Origin: Ailurus styani
Lineage: Eukaryota > Chordata > Mammalia > Carnivora > Ailuridae
Assembly (NCBI GenBank): GCA_002007465.1
Contig: LNAC01000683.1
Location: 315,397 to 379,396 of the forward strand
Direction of reading: 5' to 3'
DNA length: 64,000 nucleotides
Shown: one piece after another, positions 13,160 to 23,959 of the stretch
Position numbering within the stretch: position 1 is the first letter of the stretch
Layout: each line of letters begins with the position of its first letter
Position numbers and translations under genes: made by a program
Notes under the pieces: model-generated
The model's database searches: none
Told to the model about the DNA's origin: nothing
What the model saw: the letters and a program-made list of their open reading frames with translations, nothing else

Positions 13160-13351
13160 TTTTTTTTTTAAAGATTTTATTTATTTATTTGACACAGAGA
13201 GAGAGATTACAAGTAGGCAGAGAGGCAGGCAGAGAAGGAAGCAGGCTCTCTGTCAAGCAGAGAGCCCGATGTGGGCCTCGATCCCAGGACCCTGGGATCA
13301 TGACCTGAGCCGAAAGCAGAGGCTTTAACCCACTGAGCCACCCAGGCGCCC
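13160..13351 (-). mobile_element. Can-SINE, full length
   Basis: Reverse copy from the poly-T end to gccacccaggcgccc. It is flanked by the imperfect direct repeat ctatagatttattct / ctataggtttgttct. Confidence 0.9.
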
Positions 13352-13921
13352 TATAGGTTTGTTCTAAAGGAGCAGGATGGGCTGTGTGAAATAAGTTTTG
13401 ATCTCAGATGGTGCACCTAGGCAAGCCCCAACACGGAAATGTGGGAGAAACAAACTGAAATAGTCTCCGGGCCATTTAGGCCTTCTTGGCTTCAGCATGG
13501 CAGTCATGACTGATGGAGTGGAAGTTGTTTTCTGTAGCATCTTTCCTGCTGCCCCTCTGTCTCCCTTCTTGTGCTTGAACTACTCCCTGGCTACCCAGGA
13601 CCACCGGCCCGTCCCACGCGTTGGACTTTACCCCTTGCCCAAACCCCAACCCCCTCTCCTTATACCCACTGCTTTGGGGCTCCCTGTTCACTTTGACGTA
13701 ATATGCTGAACTCCAAAGAGCTAACTGTATTCGTGATGAATAGGGGCAAAGGTGATAAGTTTAGAATGATAAAATCAATCTACTATGTTAGTGGACCTTT
13801 AGCTGCCTGTCTCCCAGCCTTCAAACTTAGGTTCTCCTCTCCCAGGATTGCCCTTGTCTGAAGGACTGTAAGGCACTTCGGTTTAAGTTTGTTACCCTTA
13901 TGAATTTCTGAAACAATTAAC

Positions 13922-14120
13922 ATTTTTTTTNNNNNNNNNNNNNNNNNNNNNNNNNNNNNNNNNNNNNNNNNNNNNNNNNNNNNNNNNNNNNNNNNNNNNN
14001 NNNNNNNNNNNNNNNNNNNNNNNNNNNNNNNNNNNNNNNNNNNNNNNNNNNNNNNNNNNNNGGGATCATGACCTGAGCCGAAGGCAGCGGCTTTAACCCA
14101 CTGAGCCACCCAGGCGCCCT
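13922..14120 (-). mobile_element. Can-SINE whose body is an N run
   Basis: The poly-T start at 13922 and the SINE head from 14062 to 14120 surround 131 Ns (13931-14061). The direct repeat ctgaaacaattaacat is present on both sides. Total length including Ns (about 199) equals a full Can-SINE, so the Ns replace SINE sequence only. Confidence 0.85.
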
Positions 14121-14365
14121 GAAACAATTAACATTTAAGCATCAAACATTCCTCTATTTATATGCTACTTACACAACTACTGTATAAAAACTTATGGGTT
14201 TAATAAACAAAATTTATGCAAATATTAAATACTGGTTCACATTTAGACAAATTTATGCATTTAATGAAACTCACAAGTCTATATGCAAGATGCTTTTAAG
14301 TATCTTACACCCCCAATGAAGCAAACAAAGGCACAAGTTATAATGATTATAAAACTGATCTTCCA

Positions 14366-14573
14366 GGGGCGCCTGGGTGGCTCAGTCGTTAAGCGTCTGC
14401 CTTCGGCTCAGGTCATGATCCCAGGGTCCTGGGATGGAGCCCCACATCCGGCTTCCTGCTCAGTGGGAAGCCTGCTTTTCCCTCTCCCACTTTCCCTGCT
14501 GGTGTTCCCTTTCTCGCTGTGTCTCTCTCTGTTAAATAATAAATAAAATCTTAAAACAAAAACAAAAACAAAA
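14366..14573 (+). mobile_element. Can-SINE, full length
   Basis: Head ggcgcctgggtggctcagtc, tail aataaataaaatctt then an (AAAAC)n run. Flanking repeat aaactgatcttcca on both sides. Confidence 0.9.
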
Positions 14574-14574
14574 A

Positions 14575-15815
14575 AACTGATCTTCCACTAAAGATCAGAA
14601 AGCTAGTTTCATGGATTTAAACTTACTTCTTCATTCTTCTTCTCTTTCCTCTTCCATTGTTGGGTTCCCTTTCTAGGATGTCAGTAGGTTTTATTTTTAT
14701 ACCATCCTGAGGTTTCAATAATCTTAGGATCTGCATTTTGGCCACCTGAGTTTGGGCTGGCAATGAGGCTGGCTGCACAGTTTACGGTTCGAATCTGGGC
14801 TTCAGGTAACCTGCATGAGCTGCTACTCTTTCTGCTCGCGCTCCTTCCCTCCTGAGGAACTGCCTGATGTCCTGCAAACTGCCTATACCCCATTTCGGAT
14901 TCCCCCCAGCTGTGAATGAAGCTTCCAAGTTTTCCGTGTTCCTGTCAGCACTTGGCACTACTTTACACAGTTGGGACTGTGGATGTGAAATTGAATTTCA
15001 CTGGAGAATGAAAGTTTTAATTAGCAATAATCGCACCTTGGATAAACCTCACTGGCTACGATACTGCCACTGCGCAAAGCTGAGAATGAAACTTTTAAAG
15101 GGCATAGATTTTAGAATTTTGAGACCCATTTTGTCCCCTTAATATAGCATACTTAAAAAGTCTCTCTTGCCCAGTGTTGCACAATACATTTTCTCTCATT
15201 ATGACATACTTGACTAGATCTATTAGCATTATTAAATCTGAAGCAGTCCTTACTTATATTTTATGATAATTAGTTGGACAATCTAGAATCTTCTAGGAGA
15301 TGAGGAACTAACTGGCTTGACTTTATTAGCTCTCTCTTTCAGTGATGTTTGGGTAATTTACTGTCTTGGTATCTCCTGTTGAAACCATCTTCTCTTTCAT
15401 TATTGTGTCTGACCTCGCCCCTTGTCAGACTTTCTCATTTCTGCTAAAGCCCATATTTACAGTGGGGCTTTTTGGCTTTCTGAGCATTGTTTTATTCTTA
15501 CATAGATGAAAGCACACGTCTCTCCGCTTCATAAGCAGACACATAATTGATAGAAGAAACAAAATGAACAATTCCCTTTTTATTAAAATCAATTTTTAAG
15601 AACTCCATTCTTTTCTACTACAAGCCATCTTTTGTGCACTTTATATTAGCTTTTATCTTTTGAGAACTGTAATGATCTCATGGACTTCTACAGCCTCATT
15701 TACTTCAATGAACGTTAATTATCATTTTTCCCCTCACCCTCTTTCTTCTCATGTTCAACTGTCTTCAGGTGAACAATAGGAGCTCCTTTAAGTTGGCGCC
15801 TTTGTCCTTTTTAAA
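14575..15815. other. Intergenic with a U4 pseudogene inside
   Basis: A/T-rich sequence. Apart from the U4 snRNA fragment at 15016-15081 I recognise nothing. Confidence 0.4.
15016..15081 (-). pseudogene. Truncated U4 snRNA retropseudogene
   Basis: On the - strand the sequence starts agctttgcgcagtggcagta, the 5' end of U4 snRNA. It continues through the tcgtagcc(a)gtgaggtttatc region and the ttgctaattaaaac segment, matching about the first 66 nucleotides. The 3' half of U4 is absent. The copy is bordered by similar direct repeats (gagaatgaaagtttta at about 15004, gagaatgaaactttta at about 15082), as expected for retroposition of a truncated snRNA cDNA. No U4 promoter element is evident. It is not expected to be a functional U4. 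Confidence 0.8.
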
Positions 15816-15940
15816 TTTATTTATTTAACCTCTTTTAAAAATTCAAGTATAATTAACATAGTGTTATACTAGTTTTATGTTAGTTTCAGGTAAAAAATAC
15901 AGTGATTGAACAATTTTATACATTACTCGGTGTTCATCAT

Positions 15941-15954
15941 GACAAGTGTATTCT
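15941..15954 (+). repeat. Left target-site duplication of RBM17 retrocopy
   Basis: gacaagtgtattct, identical to 17513-17526. Confidence 0.9.
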
Positions 15955-17512
15955 CTTTTATTTTAAAAGATTTTTATACTATATTTTAAAAACCACAAAA
16001 TAAAAAAAGGTTCAATCAACATATATCTTAGAAGTCCTTCCAAGAGTCCCTGTACACAGCAGCCACACAGGCCAGCTGATGCCTTTTCCTTCTCTGCTCA
16101 GCCTGCAGCGCATTTAAGGATCATCAGAGATGATTCGAGCTCTAGTTCTTAAAATCCCACTTGTTCCGCCAAATCCAAGACCCTGAACTTATCCAAATTG
16201 TAGAAACATGCTTTTTACCACCCGTCCACCAAAATACCTCCTGTTCAGATCAACAACAGCTTTAATTGCTGATTCAACCCTCTCAAATTCTAAAAATATC
16301 CATACTACTTCATAATTGGGGGCACCAGGAATTTCAAATATCACACATTTTCTAACTTTGCCATATTTTTCACACTCTTCCTTGGTTTCCACTTCCAAGT
16401 CTTCATCTACCTCTCCCCTCTCCTGCACCAACCATGTTCCGTAGGAGGACCACTTTGGCAAGACACTTAAGTATTTCAGTTAATGGATTTGAATCTGACT
16501 TCTTGGATGCATCTTTCTCTGTGGCATCACCCACAGTGATCTTGCCTCCTCGCTTGCTTGTCTTCTCCACCGACAGTGCTGTGCTCAGCCCCTGCTCGTG
16601 CTTCCCAAGACCCTGGCCTTCCCGGAAGCCATACTTCTGCATGATTTTATGTGCTACTGTGCCACCCATGTTGGCAAGGAAGGAGTTGCCAGGTCCAGTC
16701 AGAGACCTGGGTCTGTCTTGCTCTTCGTATACTGGGGGAGGGATAGCAGCTTTGGAAGACTGGGAGTGAGGTCTTGAATCCTCTCCGTAAGGGAAATCTC
16801 GGGGTAACTCTTTGTCCTTCTCTACAAGAGAAGTGGGTGGTGCAATGGCAGCTCCGCCCCTACTTCTTTTCCGCCTCTCTCTCTCATAATTTTCATCTTC
16901 ATCAGAATCTGGATCTGGTTGCCTCGAAAACCCACTAGCTTCATGTCTGTCCTTACGCCTCTTTCTCTCTCTTCTATTTCTTTTTGTCTTTCCAGTTCCC
17001 GCTGTCTCTGTCTTTCCTCTCTTTGGTGCTTCAGTACTTTCTCATAATCATTAGGAAACATGGGATCATATTCATCAGCTAAAGGAATCAAAACTTCTCC
17101 TGCAGAAAAATCCACTGGGAACAGGATCCTTCAGGCCAGCTGCGACGTGGGGGGCGGTGGGTGTCCACGATCTGCCGGTCGTCTGAAGAGCCGCTTCGCT
17201 TTAGGTCGGTTACTGGGGCAAGTTCGTACTCTGTTTCGTTCTCTGGCTCTTGGCTTGCGTGAGAGCTGCCTTCTTGACCTGAAGCTGAGACTGCAGACGT
17301 TTGAAGTTTTGGGACCAGCCTTCCGTTTTTGAATCACTGGTCTCTACTTCCAGGTCATCGTACAGGGACATCTTTCCAATTTAATGCCGGCCTCCCAGGC
17401 CGACTCTCCCCATGGGCCGTGGCGGCGCACTGGGGCCGAGGCGCCGCGGAGAGGGCGGGCCGGGCACACTTGGCGTAAGCTGGCAACCGCAAGACCCGAA
17501 CCGCTGAGTCCC
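15955..17512 (-). pseudogene. RBM17: RBM17 (SPF45) processed pseudogene
   Basis: The - strand carries an intronless, broken copy of splicing factor 45. The start MSLYDDLEVE lies at about 17371. The segment FSAGEVLIPLADEYDPMFPN is at about 17112-17050, the G-patch segment HKIMQKYGFREGQGLGKHEQ is near 16650, and the RRM/UHM part IFEIPGAP with VESAIKAVVDLNRRYFGGRV follows at about 16345-16220. Several frameshifts separate these blocks, so no protein is made. GC-rich 5' leader remains at 17372-17512. The insert is bounded by a perfect 14-bp target-site duplication and sits inside an L1, showing LINE-mediated retroposition after that L1. RBM17 itself is a nuclear alternative-splicing factor; this copy is dead by sequence. 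Confidence 0.93.
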
Positions 17513-17526
17513 GACAAGTGTATTCT
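17513..17526 (+). repeat. Right target-site duplication of RBM17 retrocopy
   Basis: gacaagtgtattct, identical to 15941-15954. Confidence 0.9.
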
Positions 17527-18345
17527 TAATCCCCTTCACCTGTTTCATTCATCCCCCCCCACCCCATGACCTCTGGTAACCATCAATTTGTTCTCTGTAG
17601 TTAAGAGTCTGCCTCTTGGTTTGTCCCTTTTTTTTCTTCCTTTACTCATTTGTTTTGGTTCTTAAATTCCACATAGGAGTGAAATCATACAGTATTTGCC
17701 TCTCTCTGACTTATTTCACTTAGCATTATATTCTCTAGATCCATCCATGTTATTACAAATGCAAGACTTCATTGTTTTTTATGGCTAACATTCCATTGCC
17801 TGTGTGTGTGGGTGTGGGGAGGTGTTTACCACATCTTCTTTATCCATTCATCTACTAATGGACACTTGGATCGCTTTCATATCTTGGCTATTATAAAGAA
17901 GGCTGTGGTAAATATAGGGGCACATGTATCTTTTCAAGTTACAGGTTTCATTTTCTTTGGGTTACTGCCTACATTTTCTTCTAGGAGTTTTACAGTTCTG
18001 TTTTCTGCTTATTTTCCTGCATGGTGTGAGAAAGTGGTCCAAGTTTCATTCTTTTGCATGTTCTTGTCCAGTTTTCCCAACACCATTTATTGAAGAATTC
18101 CATCCCTTCACCTTCCTTTGTCCTTTTTAGCACTTTCCTTGCTATTCTTAAAGCATCCTTGCTTTCTGGTAACAATAGAATGTTCAAGTCCTGTCTTGAT
18201 TCTTCTCTTCCCTGAGACATGGAATCTGCTATCATCCAAGCCTTGCATTCTAAGGGGTCCTAGTTTCTTTCAGGGAAGAACAGTATTTGAAACTGAAAGC
18301 AGGTGTTGGGTGTCCATTGGAGAGCTGATTAAAAATGCTACCTCC

Positions 18346-18540
18346 GGGTGCCTGGGTGGCTCAGTGGGTTAAAGCCGCTGCCTTCGGCTCAGGTCATGAT
18401 CCCAGGGTCCTGGGATAGAGGTCCACATCGGGCTCTCTGCTCGGCAGGGAGCATGCTTCCTCCTCTCTCCTCTCTCTGCCTGCCTCCTTGCCTACTTGTA
18501 ATCTCTCTCTCTGTGTCAAATGAATAAATAAAATCTTTAA
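18346..18540 (+). mobile_element. Can-SINE, full length (cluster member 1)
   Basis: Young copy with gttaaagccgctgccttcgg box, preceded and followed by aaaaatgctacctcc. Confidence 0.9.
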
Positions 18541-18557
18541 AAAAAATGCTACCTCCT

Positions 18558-18734
18558 GGAGTGCCTGGGTAGCACAGTCAGTTAAGCATCTGCCTTTGGC
18601 TCAGGTTATGATCCCAGGATCCTGGGATCTGGCCCAAGTCAGGCTCCCTGCTCAATGGGAAGTCTGCTTCTCCCTCTGCTCCTGCCCCCTGCCCAACTCA
18701 TGTGTGCTCTCTCTCTCAAATAACTAAAATCTTG
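18558..18734 (+). mobile_element. Older Can-SINE, split by the next element
   Basis: Diverged head agtgcctgggtagcacagtc, ending aaataactaaaatctt. Its remaining tail follows the next SINE. The target repeat atgctacctcct occurs before it and again at about 18950. Confidence 0.85.
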
Positions 18735-18930
18735 GGATGCCTGGGTGGCCCAGTTGGTTAAGCAGCTGCCTTCAGCTCAGGTCATGATTCCAGCGTCCTG
18801 GGATCGAGTTCCACATTGGGCTCCTTGCTCAGTGGGGAGCCTGCTTCTCCCTCTGCCTCTGCCTGCTACTCTGCCTGCCTGTGTTCTCTCTCTCTATGAC
18901 AAATAAATAAATAAAATCTTTAAAAAAATA
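18735..18930 (+). mobile_element. Can-SINE nested in the tail of the previous one
   Basis: Head gggatgcctgggtggcccag, tail aaataaataaataaaatctt. Flanked by the duplicated tail sequence aaataactaaaatctt of the host SINE. Confidence 0.88.
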
Positions 18931-18959
18931 ACTAAAATCTTTTTAAAAAATGCTACCTC

Positions 18960-19345
18960 CTCTGTCGGCTACTTTTAAGATAGACAATTTACACAGAGTT
19001 TGCTAACTTAACATGGTATGTTTATTGTTTCCTAATTTTATTAGATATGTGTGCCATTAACCATGAAGATTTTTGACATCAGCAAGAGATTAAAGGAGGG
19101 GAACATACTCTGGACCAGGCTGTGTGGGAGAATGAAGTGAAGGCACATGTGGACGCTAATGTAGACGTAGGGAAGGTTAGAAGGTGTGAATTAGGCAACA
19201 TTCAGGTAAACTGAGGTTCGGATTGGGAGCCAGTTTACTGCAGAGATTTTGAAGTCATCAGATGGGATAGGATGAAGTGCTCACTGGGATTTCCACCTGA
19301 TAGAGATTGTTTGACCTATACTCATTTGGGGTGAGACTATATTGA
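18960..19345. other. Intergenic, nothing recognised
   Basis: A/T-rich unique sequence with no gene or repeat that I can name. Confidence 0.35.
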
Positions 19346-19349
19346 ACCC

Positions 19350-19842
19350 TGTTATGGGTTGAACTATGTCCCCCAAAACAGGTATGTGGAAATCCTAACT
19401 GCCAGGACCTAAGAATATGATCTTATTTGGAAAGAGGGTCTTTACAGAGGTAATCAAGTTAAAAAGAGGTCATCAGGATGGTGCTCTTATAAAAAGGAGG
19501 AAGGGTGCCTGGCTGGCTCAGTCGGAAGAGCATGGGGCGCTTGGTCTCGGGGTTGTGAGCTGGAGCCCCACATTGGGTGTGGAGATTACTTAAAAATAAA
19601 ATCTTTAAAAAGCGTGGGGGGGGAGTTTGGACATAGGCACACACAGATAAAAGACAACGTAAAGACACAGTGTAATGTCGTCTACACACCAATGAATGCC
19701 CAAGGCCACCAGAAACTAGGAGAGAGGCCAACCCTGCTGACACCTTGAGTTCAGACCTCTAGCTCCAGAATGGTAAGACAACAAATTTCTGGCAACCCAC
19801 TCTGTTTGTGGTACTTTGTTGTGGCAGCCTGAGAAAACTACC
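19350..19842 (+). mobile_element. MLT1-type MaLR LTR interrupted by a short SINE
   Basis: Begins tgttatgggttgaactatgt cccccaaaac and contains gatcttatttggaaagaggg tctttacag and taatcaagttaaaaagaggtc. After the SINE it continues tttggacataggcacacaca and ends near acaacaaatttctggcaacc and gtggcagcctgagaaaacta. This is the typical order of a MaLR LTR. Confidence 0.7.
19503..19612 (+). mobile_element. Short Can-SINE relative (tRNA-type head)
   Basis: gggtgcctggctggctcagt head, ccccacattgggtgtggaga box and a taaaaataaaatcttt tail. This is the short older carnivore SINE type, inserted in the LTR. Confidence 0.75.
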
Positions 19843-20905
19843 AACCTGCTCTCCAGAATCACCTAAGCTGTTACTGGTCACGTACAACTAAATGCAAATG
19901 ACTTTAAGATACTTGCTTGAGAGCAGGTTACATTATTCACTCGGTTTGCTGCTAATAGTGCACACTTAGAATGTTCAGACACTGTGGCTGTAGTAGGGGA
20001 CATGATTCATGTGGTCCCCTCTTCCTGGAACTTACACACTTACAGGCTAATGGGGGAGAAAAACAAGATCTCATAGTTACACAAAGAATATTGAATTGAA
20101 AACACTGATGTGCCAGTGTGTGTGTGTGTGTGTGTGCGCGCGCGCGCGCGCGCACGCACGCGCACATGTGCATAAAGGGGTTTGGGGAACGGTGGCCATG
20201 GCCAGGTACCTCCTGGCAGCAGCACCTACATGAAACCCTGTGGTGACACCTGGAGCATCTGCACAACCAAAGGAAGTCTGAGGGCCATGGGCGGGGTGGG
20301 GAGGAGACTTGCTCAGATCTTGCAGGGAGGTGGGAGAAGTGGGGAGCCTTGTAGGCCCTCTTAGAGATTTGGGGTTTTATCGGCATCTGAAGAACCCTGG
20401 GAATTCAGAGTTTGAAGCAGGGGAGTAACAGGATCATATTTTCTCAGGCTAGAGAAGGAACTGAAAGGGAATGGCATGGATGAGCTAAAGGGTAGATTTT
20501 GACCATCCGGTGACTTTCAGTTATGTGCAAAATGGGTGCATAAAAGGGCTGTGTAGAGCACTGACAGCAAGTAGGGTGCCCTGCATTTGTCAGGGGCTGA
20601 CTCCAGCTGGGCAAGTCACCCCGACAGGAAATGACTCCTCTGCAGGGCTGGTCCAGTGTGTGCCTCATGTACAGGGAGGTGCTTCTGTTTAATTATTAAA
20701 TTTGTTTCCTGTTTCTTCTTTCTCACATGGGGATCCTCGTGGCCTCCTGCCTGGGTAGTTACAGCAATCTCCTAATTGGCCTTAGACCTACAAGCTTCAT
20801 CTTCTCCAGTCCATCCTCAAGTCAGCTCAAGCTGGGGGAGGGGAGAATGGGACCTATTGTTTAATAGACAGGCTTTCAGATTTACAAGATGAAAAGAGAT
20901 TGGTG
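19843..20905. other. Intergenic with a Z-DNA-prone repeat
   Basis: Unique-looking sequence. The only structure seen is the alternating purine-pyrimidine tract at 20116-20172, listed separately. Confidence 0.4.
20116..20172. repeat. (TG)n-(CG)n alternating tract
   Basis: About 57 bases of strictly alternating purine and pyrimidine: a run of TG dinucleotides, then eight to nine CG dinucleotides, then cgcacgcacgcgcacatgtgcat. Such tracts readily adopt left-handed Z-DNA. Confidence 0.9.
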
Positions 20906-20907
20906 GG

Positions 20908-21104
20908 GGGCGCCTGGGTGGCTCAGTGGGTTAAAGCTGCTGCCTTCGGCTCAGGTCATGATCTCGGGGTCCTGGGATCGAGGCCCACATCAGGCTCTCT
21001 GCTCAGCAGGGAGCCTGCTTCTTCCTCTCTCTCTGCCTGCCTCTCTGCCTACTTGTGATCTCTCTCTCTCTTCTCAATAAATAAATAAATCTTAAAAAAA
21101 AAAA
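20908..21104 (+). mobile_element. Can-SINE, full length
   Basis: ggcgcctgggtggctcagtg to a poly-A tail, with gagattggtgggg / gaggttgggggag as imperfect flanking repeats. Confidence 0.88.
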
Positions 21105-22885
21105 AGAGGTTGGGGGAGGGATGGTGGTGACAGCAGCCCAACAGTGTGCATGGATTTAATATTGCTGAACTGAACACTTAAAATTGGTTAAGTTGGTAAG
21201 TTTTACGTTTTGTGTATTTTTTTTTCATTTTGTGTATTTTAATACACACACAGAAAGTCAGTTCCAGTCAGTCCACTCCTCTGCTCAATTATCAGCTGTG
21301 GCAGAGCCTGGGACTTGTGCTGAAAGTCATTTCTGTGTGGCCACCTGACCCTCTAGATTTTGCATTCCTCTTCTCCTCACCCTGGCTCCTGGGTCCTGCT
21401 CTGTGCTGCCTCAGACATCACGAGTGGGACTCAGGGAGTGTCTACAGAAGCAAGGAATTCGTGTGCTCACACACCAGCCCCCCGATGTGTGCCCAGCCCT
21501 CAAGCCCATGGGCACTCTAAGGCCTTGCTCCTACTTCATGTCCACCTCCTCTTCCTCTGCCTGCTACATGGTCCATCCAACCACAGAAGAGCCCAGTTCC
21601 AAAAGATTTTAACCCAACCCGGGAAATCCTGGGAAGTTACAGGGGAGCAAGAAGAGGAGGGAAGAGGTGAAAGGATGTTTGGTTTAGGGGAAGGACTAAA
21701 GATATGGATTAATCTTTGATGTTACATGAAAATATAAGTTTAAATAGCTTTGTTAAAAATGTCAGGGTAATCACAAATCCACTAGAACTTAAAGCTCCAT
21801 ATTTAAACCACTGAGTGGTCTGAAATGACAACACAGAAAGTGATCCTTTCAGTGAAAATTGGGAAAGGAAAAAAAGATACCCAGGAAAAGAAAAAATATA
21901 GATACACAGCTTGGTCTCTTTTTTGGTCTCTGTGCTAAGGTTGTTGAGATGACTCAATCAAATAATTACATGTTCAGTGCTGAACATTGTGTCCAGCACA
22001 ATAACAACTCAATAAACTGCTGTTTCTGTTATTACAAGTCACTCTAATTCCAAACTATCTTCCAAGATGGGCATTATCAGTACTAGAAATGAGGAAAATA
22101 AGGCTCAGAGAAGTTTAGTAACTTGCCTAAAGTCACACAGCTGGTAAAGGGCTTTCTGGGAAGTTAGATGGAAGTTCATCACCGATTAGAGGAAGCTGTG
22201 GCAAATCTGCACACAGGGAATGAGAGGCGCCATCTGGGGAAGCATTGGGTTAAGGAAATGTGGGAATAATCAAGTCCAATCAAAGGGTAACCCAGGGGAG
22301 CATGCCTGGATGGAGACCATAACTCAGGAAGAAAAAAATGGAATCCTGGGCCCCATCTGAAGAAAGAATGTGGCTGCAGAAGGGGGTGAGCCCTAGGAGA
22401 GGGGGTGTTCAGGGGACAAAAATTGTGAACTGTTTAGTCATCACTCTGTGGGGAAACAGGCCTGTTCTGGCTCTGAGCATTCTTTCTGTTGTAGCCTACT
22501 TTTGATCAGCAACCCCAAGTGGCTGTGATGTCAAGTGTACAGTAACACTGAACTCATGGTCATGCTCTACATATCAAAAGACGGTTAGAGGGAGGAACTC
22601 CTGTCAGATTCAGGGAAGAATACATGTGCACCTGTTTCACGTTACCCTGGAATCTCTCCCTGGGTTATGCTGGAGCAACAGCATGGGCACACAGATTGCA
22701 CTGCTCCCGGTCTCAGGAAAAGGAACAGCTGAGCCATCTCCTGAGACTCTGGTCTCTATTTACTTTACAGACGTTGGGTGCCATGTAATGACCATATTTC
22801 CCTCTTTGAACTGGCTGCTAGAGAGCTCAGTTCTAAATGTGTGGTCCTCTTCCCAGCATGATGTTGGTACTCTTCATTGTATCTG
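21105..22885. other. Intergenic; MIR fragment at about 22060-22150
   Basis: No gene recognised. The segment aatgaggaaaataaggctca followed by gcctaaagtcacacagctgg is a MIR core. The rest looks unique. Confidence 0.5.
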
Positions 22886-22891
22886 ATTTTT

Positions 22892-23096
22892 CTTTCTTTT
22901 TTAAAAAGATATGATTTATTTATTTAGACCACGGGCAGGGGAGGGGCAGAGAGAGAAGGGGAGAGAGAGAATCTCAAGCAGACTCTGTGTTGAGCACAGA
23001 GCTGGATTCGGGGTTTGATCTCACGACCCTGAGATCATGACCTGAGCCAAAATCAAGAGTCAGACACTTAACCAACTGAGCCATCCAGGCACTCCT
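22892..23096 (-). mobile_element. Older Can-SINE
   Basis: Reverse copy with ccctgagatcatgacctgag and a diverged head gccatccaggcactcc. Confidence 0.85.
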
Positions 23097-23179
23097 TATC
23101 TGGTTTTTCATTTTAGGGAAAATTTTAATTTTTGTTGTAATTTTTTTATTAACATATAATGTATTAGTTGCTTCCTAGT

Positions 23180-23298
23180 GTAATTTTTTTTAAAAGATTT
23201 TTATTTTTAAGTAACCTCTACACCCAACGTGGGGCTTGAAATTACAACCCCAAGACCAAGAGTCGCATGCTCTACCAACTGAGTCAGCCAGGCCCTTG
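23180..23298 (-). mobile_element. Short Can-SINE relative
   Basis: aagatttttatttttaagta, then cacccaacgtggggcttgaa and ctgagtcagccaggcccttg. Short older SINE type. About 80 bases of L1-like A/T-rich DNA lie between it and the previous SINE. Confidence 0.7.
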
Positions 23299-23794
23299 TT
23301 GCAATTTTTTGTTTAAGCTATTTTCAATTATGTTTAAAACAAGGCTGGTATAACTGAATAAATACCAGGTTTTATTTCAGGACTGGGATTTGCTGTGACC
23401 TGGATGAAATGTTTCCCAAATATTCACCTCTCCAGACTATGATTTCTTGGTCAACAAGCACCATTCTGATCGGCATTTGCCCTTCTCTTCCAGGAATCTA
23501 GCTAGTAGGAGGTGGGCTCCCTGGGTAGTAGGCCAGAGTACACCACCTCAGGAGCTCAATGGTCCCTAAACCAGGGATCCAGACGTACCTTGTGTCTGTC
23601 CCAGTTTCTTTTCTGGGAGTGGGGATTGCTGGAAAGCTCAGAAGGGAGTTTCCTGGCAAGATTCAGAGTGCAGCCAATTCTCTTGCTTCATTTTATGCGA
23701 GGTAAACCCATGTGTAATGCTTTCCCCAGGGGAAGACAAAGAAAGGAACTAGCACTAAGGAGATACTGAGAGGACAGCTTATTGTACAAACCAA

Positions 23795-23935
23795 TTTAAT
23801 TCTGACAGTAGTCACTGGTGGGTTAGAGAAGCTCTCTAAGTTTCCTAAGTTAGTTTCCTTATTTGTAAAATGTAGCTAATAATAAATACCACCTCTTCCT
23901 TGTGTGGATTAAACGAGGTGATTCATAGAGGTCTA
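23795..23935 (-). repeat. MIR-type fragment
   Basis: cttatttgtaaaatgtagct followed by gattaaacgaggtgattcat is the reverse complement of a MIR core. Confidence 0.6.
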
Positions 23936-23959
23936 CAACCATTGCCATTCTCTTAACTG

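Larger units (their letters stand above)
15836..18135 (-). mobile_element. L1 fragment (ORF2 end and 3' UTR), split by the RBM17 retrocopy
   Basis: Outside the RBM17 insertion the + strand reads aattaacatagtgttatact, then after the insertion taatccccttcacctgtttc, cattgttttttatggctaac and ccagttttcccaacaccatt. This is the reverse complement of a carnivore L1 3' UTR and distal ORF2. Joining across 15955-17512 restores one continuous L1. Confidence 0.8.

Noticed and set aside
13783..14127. Protein spanning the N run
   Set aside because: It is an open frame made of Ns and SINE sequence.
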